In this document: positions 5,924 to 12,371 of the stretch, piece after piece | How the letters are laid out: each line of letters opens with the position of its first letter | Position numbering within the stretch: position 1 is the first letter of the stretch | Source of the DNA: RGIG6353 sp964558655 | GTDB lineage: Bacteria > Bacillota > Clostridia > Oscillospirales > SIG627 | Reading direction: 5' to 3' | Length of the DNA stretch: 13,113 nt | Assembly: GCA_964558655.1 (NCBI GenBank) | Contig: CAZLEX010000036.1 | Coordinates: 1 to 13,113, forward strand | Position numbers and translations under genes: made by a program | The notes under the pieces: generated by a model | Told to the model about the DNA's origin: nothing | Databases searched by the model: none | Seen by the model: the letters and a program-made list of their open reading frames with translations, nothing else

Positions 5924-6768
5924 TTATTTTTATCTTCTTGCAAATCGGTTTCAAAAAGTGCAAGATTTTCCGAAAGAAAATCCTTATCAAGATTTTCAAA
6001 AGCTTTAACCGTATTAAAATACGCAAATTGCCTTGCAAAGTTTTTAAAATTCAAATCATCTTTATCCGAAACACGCCCGGACATAAAATCCTGTGCCGAC
6101 GGGACAAAAAGGAGTGAAATACCTTCGACAAAAACCATTGCAAAAGTTTCAAAATGCTTATCCAAAACTTCGGCAAATTCGACGGCTTCCCGAGACGGAG
6201 AACCTACCTTTTTCAAACAATCGTCACATTCGCCCGAAATTGATGAAAAACAGCCTTTATAAATCTTTCCGAATTGATGAGTACTGTCCGAAATTATTGT
6301 CATACCCGATGCGTTTTCTCCGAATTCGTTTGAAATCCGTACAAATCCGATGAAAGAATTACATTCCTTGTAACACACGGTCCAATGCTGTTTTGTATTA
6401 GGATAAAGAAGATCCACAACCACATCCGTATCCGGTTCATCAATTTTTTCTATTTCTTCGTTGAATATGACGGGAATTTGCTCACGGTAAAACTTCAGGT
6501 AAGCAATAAGAATCTTCTTTTTTGTGGAAAAATTAAAAAATGCCGAAGAAACATATGCGATAAAAGCAAAAAGTGCGGCTCCCAACAGACTAAGCCGAAA
6601 AGCGAAAAAGCCCAAAACACCCATAACAATACACGAAACGGCTGTAATGATATTGAGCCTTTTTGACGCTTTTGTGTCAGCCGTCTTTATTTCTTGTCCG
6701 ATTTCCAGCTTTTTTTGAGTTTCATCGTTTTCCCAAAGCGAATTGACTTTTTCAAATAAATTTTCCAT
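5920..6768 (-). CDS. Two-TM membrane protein of unknown function
   Basis: I do not recognise a family for this 282-residue protein. It has a polar, charged N-terminus (1-36), two adjacent hydrophobic segments (about 38-57 and 61-79) that look like a membrane hairpin, and a large soluble C-terminal part (about 82-282), probably cytoplasmic because the N-terminal side and the loop after the hairpin are rich in lysine. The soluble part has a DVVVDLLYPN strand region (115-124) and one CxxC pair (Cys181, Cys184) which is too little for a metal-site claim. The tail is acidic (ETDLQEDKNN). The gene begins 12 bases after the ftsK stop, without a clear Shine-Dalgarno, which suggests coupled translation in the ftsK transcript. 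That would make it a candidate partner at the division or sporulation septum, but only by position. Confidence 0.75.
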   Translation of the reverse strand: MENLFEKVNSLWENDETQKKLEIGQEIKTADTKASKRLNIITAVSCIVMGVLGFFAFRLSLLGAALFAFIAYVSSAFFNFSTKKKILIAYLKFYREQIPVIFNEEIEKIDEPDTDVVVDLLYPNTKQHWTVCYKECNSFIGFVRISNEFGENASGMTIISDSTHQFGKIYKGCFSSISGECDDCLKKVGSPSREAVEFAEVLDKHFETFAMVFVEGISLLFVPSAQDFMSGRVSDKDDLNFKNFARQFAYFNTVKAFENLDKDFLSENLALFETDLQEDKNN

Positions 6769-6780
6769 AACTTATCTTTT

Positions 6781-9285
6781 CTATTCTTCCGAATTAGTAA
6801 GCATTTCCAAATAGCGTTCTCTTGATATAAGTACTGTACGAGGTTTTGAACCGGCAAACTCGCTCACAACACCGAGTGCCTCCATTTTGTCTATAATGCG
6901 TGCAGCTCTCGCATATCCCAACTTTAATCTTCGTTGAAGCATGGAAGTTGAAATAGTTCCGCTGTCAAGTGCAATTTCAATAGCCGGCTTAAGCATTGGA
7001 TCGGAAGAAAGGGATAACTCGGAATTATCTTCGTCATCTTCATCTGCGAAGCCCGTTTTCGCACGGCCTTTTTCGACACAGCGTTCCGCCTCTCTTTCAA
7101 TTCCTTCGATCGCTTCGTCACTGTATGTAGACTCTGAATTGCCTTTAAGGAAATTCGTTATCTCCTCAATCTCGCCGTCACTTACAAATGCACCTTGTAC
7201 ACGCGTCGGCGTCATGGCACCTATCGGTGCATAAAGCATATCACCGCGTCCGACAAGCTTTTCCGCACCTGCCATATCGAGAATGGTTTTCGAGTCAACT
7301 TGAGAGGCCACCGTAAAGGCAATACGGGAAGGAACATTTGCTTTTATAAGTCCGGTAATAACATCAACCGACGGACGCTGAGTACCTATTACCAAATGCA
7401 TTCCCGCAGCTCTTGCTTTTTGTGCAATTCTGCATATCGAGGCTTCGACATTGTCCTTTGCCATCATCATAAGGTCGGCAAGCTCATCGATTACAATGAC
7501 TATTCGCGGCAACATTTCCCTTTCGGTCTCAACTTTGGCAACTTCGTTGTATGAGCGTATATCCCGTACACCGACCTCTTCTATCAGTGCAAAACGCCTC
7601 TCCATTTCTCCTACTGCCCATGCAAGTGCCCCCGCAGCCTTTTTGGGATCGGAAACAACCGGAACCAAAAGATGCGGTATACCGTTGTATACACTCAATT
7701 CTATTTTTTTCGGATCTATCAGAATAAACTTGACCTCATCGGGAGTTGATTTATACAAAATGCTAACAAGCAAGCTGTTTATACACACGGACTTTCCGGA
7801 ACCTGTCGTTCCGGCAATGAGTATGTGCGGCATTTTTGCAATATCGCAATAAACCGGATTCCCCGCTACATCTACTCCGAGACAAGATGTGAGACGGCTT
7901 TTTGCATCTGTGAAAAATTTGGTTTCTATCAGTTCTCTTATATTGACAACAGATGTGTTTTTGTTGGGAACTTCTATTCCCACCGCCTCTTTACCCGGAA
8001 TAGGTGCCTCAATTCTTACACCTTTTGATGCAAGACTCAATGCAATGTCATCTGAAAGGTTTCTTATATTTCGTACTCTTACGCCCGTTTCCGGCTGTAA
8101 CTCGTAACGGGTTACCGTAGGGCCTTTGGCTATATTTATGATTTTTGTTCTCACATTGAAACTTGAAAGCGTCTCCACAAGTTTTTTTGCCGTTGCTTCA
8201 TACTCCTGCTCCATTGCGGAAGAAATTCCTTCTCCCCGTTTCAAAAATTCAATCGGCGGATACTTGTATTCCCTGCCCTCTTCCGTTTCATCGTTAAAAT
8301 CAAGTTCCTGTTTTTCTTCAAACAAAGCCTCTTCCGAACTGTTTTCATCTTCCGACAAATTCTCTTCTTTATGTATTTCGGATGTCTCATGCGGAGTTGA
8401 AAAAATCTGTTCGAGTTTTGTCTTTTCGGCGGTTTGAATTTCGCTTACCTGCGTATCCGTTATGTCGTCGTCATTTTCAAGATCCGTATTCTCAAGGGCT
8501 TCGGCATCTTCCTCTTCATCGGATTTTTCGTCTGAAATTTCGGAGAAATCTATTTTTTCTTTACGGCTTTTTTTATTTTCTTTCAAATCGGAGTTTTTTA
8601 ACGATATTTGCTCTTGCTCGTACACTGCCGTATTTTTTGCGCGTTCTTTGTGCTTTTCGTGATTTTGTTTAAGTTTTAAGAATTTGTCACGAAGTTTGCG
8701 AAGAATAAATTGGAGCAAACTCAGCGGTTCTTTTGACACAAGCAAAGGAGCAAGTACAAGCAATGAAACCGCACACAAAATCGTTGTAAATATATTTCCT
8801 ATGAATTTTGAAAAAAGATTTGCCAAAACGCCGCCAACCAAACTGTTTGTTGTAAGAGAACCATCCGGAGCAAAAGCGGAATTAAAATGTTTTTTGAAAT
8901 TTAAAACTTCTTCAACATCACACTTAATCGATGCCAAAAAACAAGCAAACAAACAGAGAAAAGCAAGCGACAGCCACCAATTTAAACGAGGTTTTTTACT
9001 CGATGCGTCTTTTTTCCAATTTATCACTCTTATAAAAAGCAAAAAAGGAATCAAATATGCTCCCCATGAAAATGTACTGCAAAAGAGCTTATTTAAAGAA
9101 GTTCCCAGCCAACCCGATTTTGAGGGGAGAAAAAGAAAAAACAGCATAAAACCGGCAAAAAGGACAATAAGCCCGATTATCCAAGTAGTCACAGCGGAAC
9201 TTGTATTGCCGGATTGTGCGGTATCATTCTTTTTAACCTGTTGAGTATTTGAATTCTTTTTTGTATCTTTTTTTTGATTTTTCAT
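6781..9285 (-). CDS. ftsK: FtsK/SpoIIIE-family DNA translocase
   Basis: This is a membrane-anchored hexameric ATPase that pumps double-stranded DNA at the division septum or into the forespore. The 834-residue protein has four hydrophobic segments (about 35-54, 73-89, 103-121, 160-184) as the septal anchor. A highly acidic, Glu/Asp/Ser/Lys-rich linker follows (about 240-340). The motor domain runs from about 340 to 715, with Walker A AGTTGSGKS (491-499), Walker B VIVIDELADLM (596-606), and conserved pieces DPKKIELSVYNGIPHL and GTQRPSVDVITGLIKANVP. The C-terminal gamma winged helix (about 765-825, with LQRRLKLGYARAARIIDKM) reads the polar KOPS/SRS signals. The ATG at 9285 has GGAAGG 7 bases upstream. 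Length and four-TM anchor fit SpoIIIE-type proteins of Bacillota as well as FtsK; the sequence does not settle which role it has. It has its own consensus promoter. Confidence 0.96.
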   Translation of the reverse strand: MKNQKKDTKKNSNTQQVKKNDTAQSGNTSSAVTTWIIGLIVLFAGFMLFFLFLPSKSGWLGTSLNKLFCSTFSWGAYLIPFLLFIRVINWKKDASSKKPRLNWWLSLAFLCLFACFLASIKCDVEEVLNFKKHFNSAFAPDGSLTTNSLVGGVLANLFSKFIGNIFTTILCAVSLLVLAPLLVSKEPLSLLQFILRKLRDKFLKLKQNHEKHKERAKNTAVYEQEQISLKNSDLKENKKSRKEKIDFSEISDEKSDEEEDAEALENTDLENDDDITDTQVSEIQTAEKTKLEQIFSTPHETSEIHKEENLSEDENSSEEALFEEKQELDFNDETEEGREYKYPPIEFLKRGEGISSAMEQEYEATAKKLVETLSSFNVRTKIINIAKGPTVTRYELQPETGVRVRNIRNLSDDIALSLASKGVRIEAPIPGKEAVGIEVPNKNTSVVNIRELIETKFFTDAKSRLTSCLGVDVAGNPVYCDIAKMPHILIAGTTGSGKSVCINSLLVSILYKSTPDEVKFILIDPKKIELSVYNGIPHLLVPVVSDPKKAAGALAWAVGEMERRFALIEEVGVRDIRSYNEVAKVETEREMLPRIVIVIDELADLMMMAKDNVEASICRIAQKARAAGMHLVIGTQRPSVDVITGLIKANVPSRIAFTVASQVDSKTILDMAGAEKLVGRGDMLYAPIGAMTPTRVQGAFVSDGEIEEITNFLKGNSESTYSDEAIEGIEREAERCVEKGRAKTGFADEDDEDNSELSLSSDPMLKPAIEIALDSGTISTSMLQRRLKLGYARAARIIDKMEALGVVSEFAGSKPRTVLISRERYLEMLTNSEE

Positions 9286-9323
9286 TATACAGCCTTCCGT
9301 AACAGCGTTTAATTTACCTTTAT

Positions 9324-9352
9324 ATTATACTAAAATATATGTGTTATGTCAA
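9324..9352 (-). promoter_or_regulatory. Consensus sigma-A promoter of ftsK
   Basis: On the minus strand, TTGACA (9352-9347), a 17-base spacer and TATAAT (9329-9324) match the consensus at every position. The predicted start is near 9317, about 32 bases before the ftsK ATG. It lies directly after the terminator of the upstream hydrolase gene, so ftsK begins a separate transcription unit. Confidence 0.85.
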
Positions 9353-9360
9353 TAATTTTC

Positions 9361-9396
9361 AAAAAAGCCGCCGTCCGAATTGTACGGAACGGCAGC
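9361..9396 (-). terminator. Intrinsic terminator of the MBL-fold hydrolase gene
   Basis: On the minus strand GCTGCCGTTCCG (9396-9385) pairs with CGGACGGCGGC (9377-9367), one T bulged and one G-U pair, with a 7-base loop followed by TTTTTT (9366-9361). The strong GC stem begins 7 bases after the stop codon of the hydrolase gene. Confidence 0.88.
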
Positions 9397-9402
9397 TGTA
9401 AT

Positions 9403-10023
9403 TTATATAAAAAATTTGTATACATCACGGATTTTATTCAAAGAAGATTGAGGACCGTGACCGGGATAAAATATCAAATCGCCTTTTTCCGAAAAAATTT
9501 TATCAAGCGATGCCTTCATACTTTCAACACTTCCGCTCCACAAATCACACCTTCCGCAACCGTTTGAAAAAAGAGTATCTCCCGTAAAAAGTATGTCTTC
9601 ACACTTGAAAACGGCAGAGCCTTTTGTATGACCGGGAGTATGCATTACAGAAAATTCAAGCCCCGCACTTTCAAAAGTTTCAAAATCGGATAACATTCCG
9701 TCGTTTAAGGTTATTTGAGTTTCTTTGTCGAGAAAATATTTTGTTAAATTCTTTTCGCTGTCACCAAGAATCTCAGCTTCTTCACAGTGCATAAAAACTT
9801 TGCAGTTATATTTGTCTTTCAAATCGGCAAGAGACGCTATGTGATCAAAATGAGCGTGCGTAAGGATAATTGACGACAAAGTAAGCCCGTTCTCTCTTAT
9901 AGCGTCCTCTATTGCCGAATATCCGTCTCCGGGATCGATAACCGTGCAGTCCGAGCGTTTTTCCTTATATACAATATATGTGTTTACCCGATAATCTCCG
10001 AGTCGTAAATTTATAATTTTCAA
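9403..10023 (-). CDS. Metallo-beta-lactamase-fold hydrolase, glyoxalase II-like
   Basis: A probable zinc hydrolase of the hydroxyacylglutathione hydrolase-like group; family members cleave thioesters such as S-lactoyl adducts, though in many Bacillota the true substrate is unknown. From the TTG at 10023 it has 206 residues. Metal-binding motifs are all present: THAHFDH (55-61), HTPGHT (128-133), GDTLFSNGCGRCDL (148-161, containing the bridging Asp) and YPGHG (186-190). The TTG start is preferred over an ATG at 10074 because GGAGG lies 7 bases before the TTG and because the ATG falls within the -35 box of a consensus promoter. NGCGRCDL carries two cysteines where homologs often read SVGRTDL, a mild oddity. 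It is transcribed alone, with its own promoter and terminator. Confidence 0.92.
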   Translation of the reverse strand: MKIINLRLGDYRVNTYIVYKEKRSDCTVIDPGDGYSAIEDAIRENGLTLSSIILTHAHFDHIASLADLKDKYNCKVFMHCEEAEILGDSEKNLTKYFLDKETQITLNDGMLSDFETFESAGLEFSVMHTPGHTKGSAVFKCEDILFTGDTLFSNGCGRCDLWSGSVESMKASLDKIFSEKGDLIFYPGHGPQSSLNKIRDVYKFFI

Positions 10024-10045
10024 AACAACCCCTCCAAGCTCAAAT

Positions 10046-10074
10046 ATTCTACCATAACTGAAATTCAATGTCAA
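10046..10074 (-). promoter_or_regulatory. Sigma-A promoter of the MBL-fold hydrolase gene
   Basis: On the minus strand, TTGACA (10074-10069), a 17-base spacer and TAGAAT (10051-10046). Transcription should begin near 10039, about 16 bases before the TTG start at 10023, a short leader that still includes the GGAGG site. Confidence 0.8.
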
Positions 10075-10110
10075 TGAATTTCCCCGAAATGCCGTGCATT
10101 AAATTTTCTG

Positions 10111-10139
10111 TTGATTTTTTGTCGCATTTCGTCTATAAT
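10111..10139 (+). promoter_or_regulatory. Promoter P1 of the hsd operon
   Basis: The plus strand has TTGATT (10111-10116), a 17-base spacer and TATAAT (10134-10139). The expected start is near 10146, so the hsdM leader would be about 90 bases and would contain the hairpin at 10158-10185. Confidence 0.7.
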
Positions 10140-10157
10140 ACAGATAGAAAAAATTTG

Positions 10158-10185
10158 TATAAAAAGGGCAAAAGTCCTTTTTATA
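10158..10185 (+). promoter_or_regulatory. Leader hairpin upstream of hsdM (possible attenuator)
   Basis: TATAAAAAGGGC (10158-10169) pairs with GTCCTTTTTATA (10174-10185) over 12 bases (one G-U), with an AAAA loop. It would form right after the predicted P1 start. The T-run is part of the descending stem arm, as in weak bidirectional terminators. It could limit transcription into hsdM or stop readthrough from either side. Confidence 0.55.
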
Positions 10186-10206
10186 GCACATATAGCGGTG
10201 TATAAT
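10178..10206 (+). promoter_or_regulatory. Possible second promoter P2 for hsdM
   Basis: A second TATAAT (10201-10206) lies 30 bases before the hsdM start. The -35 position at 17-base spacing reads TTTTTA (10178-10183), a weak match that falls in the right arm of the leader hairpin. P2 would bypass the hairpin. Confidence 0.4.
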
Positions 10207-10235
10207 GTAAATAAAAGTAAAAAAGAGGTATCGAG

Positions 10236-11993
10236 ATGGTTAACGATAAAATAAATGTAGTAGGAACAAATATTGCCGAAAAGGCAACTATGATTTGGAA
10301 TGTAGCCGATATGCTTCGTGGTCCTTTCAAACCGCACGAATACGGTCTTGTCATTTTGCCGATGACGGTTGTAAAACGCTTTCACGATTGTTTGTTACCG
10401 ACACACGATGCGGTCATTGAACAACACGAAAAAGTGAAAAACCTTGCCGTTATCGACGGCTTTTTAACCCGTGCATCAGGGTATCAATTTTACAATATCA
10501 GCAAGTTTACATTTGATACCTTACTTGCCGATCCCGATAACATTGAAATAAACTTTCGTGATTACCTTGCCGGTTTTTCTGCCAATGTTCAGGATGTTCT
10601 TGCAAAATTCGACTTTGAAAACATCATAAAACGCTTGGTGGAAAGCAATACGCTTTATTTGGTTATCAAAGAATTCAATTCAGCGAAAGGCTATCTCGGT
10701 CCCGACAAAATCAGTGCCGTTGATTGCGGATATATTTTCGAGGATTTGGTAAAACGCTTTTCGGAATCGTTCGGTGAAGAAGCCGGAGCCCATTTCACAA
10801 GCCGTGATATTATCTATCTTATGACCGACTTGCTTTTGTGCGATGCCGATCTTACCGACGGCAATGTTACGGTTTACGATATGACAATGGGCACATCGCA
10901 GATGCTTTCCTGTATGGAAGAACGCATACACGATTTTAACGAAGATATAACCGTTACTTGTTTCGGTCAGGAATTTAACCCTTCAACATTCGCCATTGCC
11001 AAAGCCGATATGATGATACGGGGCGGCGATCCGAACAATATGCGGTTTGGTGATACTTTATCCGACGATCAATTCAAAGGTTTTACTTTCAAATATTGTA
11101 TTTCAAACCCACCGTTTGGCATTGATTGGAAAAGAGAACAGAAATCCGTTGAAGCCGAATCAAAACTCGGCGATCTCGGTCGCTTTCCGGCGGGACTGCC
11201 CAAAATTTCCGACGGTCAGCAACTTTTCGTATTAAACGGACTTTCCAAACTTGCGGAAAACGGCAAAATGGCGATCATTCAAAACGGCTCTCCGCTGTTT
11301 TCGGGAGATGCCGGAAGCGGCCCGTCGAATATCCGCCAGTACATACTCGAAAACGATTGGCTCGACGCCATTGTTGGGCTTTCAACCGACCAGTTTATGA
11401 ACACGGGTATCAGCACATATATTTGGATTCTTTCAAAGGACAAGCCCGAATACCGTGCCGGCAAGGTGCAACTGATTGATGCCTCCCATTGCTACGAGCC
11501 GAGAAGAAAATCAATCGGCACAAAGCGTAACGATATTACGGATTATTGCCGAGAACTGATTGTCAAAGCATACGGCGAATATCGTAATAATGAAATTTAC
11601 GGCGATAAAAACGGGATTTACTGTGAATCGAAAATTTTTGATTCGGTAGAGTTTGGCTATAACAAAATCGTTGTTGAAAGACCTTTGCGTGACGAAAACG
11701 GAGAAATCGTTACAAAGAAAGGTAAACCCGTTGCAGATACATCTCTCAGAGATACCGAAAATGTACCGCTGAAAGATGATATTGACACCTATTTTGCAAG
11801 AGAGGTTTTACCTTATGCACCGGATGCGTGGATAGATAAAAGCAAAACCAAAGTAGGCTACGAAATACCTATGACAAGGTATTTTTACGAATATCAATCG
11901 CCCGAAAAGTCGGAGGATATACTTAACCGTATAATCGGTTTGGAAAGCGAAATTTCACAAACCCTGAATACGCTTTTACATAAAGGAGAATAA
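10236..11993 (+). CDS. hsdM: Type I restriction-modification system, methyltransferase subunit HsdM
   Basis: HsdM binds HsdS as M2S1 and methylates N6 of adenine in a bipartite target. This 585-residue protein has an N-terminal helical HsdM domain (about 12-150, with MLRGPFKPHEYGLVILPMTVVKRF in two parts at 26-49), an entry motif EEAGAHFTSRDIIYLM (181-196), the SAM pocket region VYDMTMGTSQML (213-224), and catalytic motif IV NPPFGIDW (291-298). The C-terminal half includes ISDGQQLFVLNGLSKL (324-339) and GDAGSGPSNIRQYI (357-370). Motif I normally reads D-P-x-x-G-[ST]-G-G-[ML]-L; here it is DMTMGTSQML, so the second glycine of the GxG loop is replaced. The ATG at 10236 follows AGAGGT by several bases. 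The TAA stop touches the ATG of the membrane-protein gene. The protein appears intact; HsdR is not in the window. Confidence 0.95.
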   Translation: MVNDKINVVGTNIAEKATMIWNVADMLRGPFKPHEYGLVILPMTVVKRFHDCLLPTHDAVIEQHEKVKNLAVIDGFLTRASGYQFYNISKFTFDTLLADPDNIEINFRDYLAGFSANVQDVLAKFDFENIIKRLVESNTLYLVIKEFNSAKGYLGPDKISAVDCGYIFEDLVKRFSESFGEEAGAHFTSRDIIYLMTDLLLCDADLTDGNVTVYDMTMGTSQMLSCMEERIHDFNEDITVTCFGQEFNPSTFAIAKADMMIRGGDPNNMRFGDTLSDDQFKGFTFKYCISNPPFGIDWKREQKSVEAESKLGDLGRFPAGLPKISDGQQLFVLNGLSKLAENGKMAIIQNGSPLFSGDAGSGPSNIRQYILENDWLDAIVGLSTDQFMNTGISTYIWILSKDKPEYRAGKVQLIDASHCYEPRRKSIGTKRNDITDYCRELIVKAYGEYRNNEIYGDKNGIYCESKIFDSVEFGYNKIVVERPLRDENGEIVTKKGKPVADTSLRDTENVPLKDDIDTYFAREVLPYAPDAWIDKSKTKVGYEIPMTRYFYEYQSPEKSEDILNRIIGLESEISQTLNTLLHKGE

Positions 11994-12371
11994 ATGAGAG
12001 AAATATTCAGTTTTATTTTTGACAGATTGACCGACCCGTTAGGGTTACCCATACCTGCATTATGGGAATATGTTATTCTGCTTGTTATCGGTTCAATCGC
12101 TTATGCAATCGCCTTTTCAGTCGTCGGCGGTATGTATGACAGCGGTTCTATACATTCAAGAGGTGCCGGTAGTCTTTTTCATTGGCTTATTCGTTTAATT
12201 GTATTTGTTGTTATATGGGCGATAACCTACGGTGTTATTACTCTTGTTAAATGGATAACGGCACATTGGGTTATTGTTGTATCTTCGTTAGGCGGAGTTT
12301 TGCTGATAGCAGGTATAATAGCATTGATTGGCATCTTCAATAATAAAGGAGATACATTATGCGAGAAATGA
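11994..12371 (+). CDS. Small three-TM membrane protein inside the hsd operon
   Basis: I can assign no family or function to this 125-residue protein. It starts with an amphipathic stretch containing DPLGLPIPALWEY (14-26) and has three hydrophobic segments (about 25-45, 62-84, 91-114). The first loop is GGMYDSGSIHSRGAGS (45-60), with a His-Trp-Leu-Ile-Arg entry to TM2, and the C-terminus is short and polar. There is no signal-peptide cleavage site. The ATG follows the hsdM TAA with no gap and has AAGGAG 5 bases upstream. Its 3' end overlaps hsdS by 13 bases. Such packing means the protein is made together with HsdM and HsdS. Its position inside a normally soluble type I system suggests a role tied to it, such as membrane tethering, control of restriction, or a linked defence effector. 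All of these are inferences. Confidence 0.88.
   Translation: MREIFSFIFDRLTDPLGLPIPALWEYVILLVIGSIAYAIAFSVVGGMYDSGSIHSRGAGSLFHWLIRLIVFVVIWAITYGVITLVKWITAHWVIVVSSLGGVLLIAGIIALIGIFNNKGDTLCEK

Noticed and set aside
8684..9244. Plus-strand open frame of 186 residues
   Set aside because: Lies antisense to the ftsK membrane-anchor region, whose four hydrophobic segments and start are well supported; Ser/Lys-rich translation is typical of a reversed frame.
10071..10385. Minus-strand 104-codon open frame over the hsdM 5' region
   Set aside because: Overlaps the strong hsdM coding frame and the operon promoter, has no ribosome site or family-like sequence; a shadow frame.
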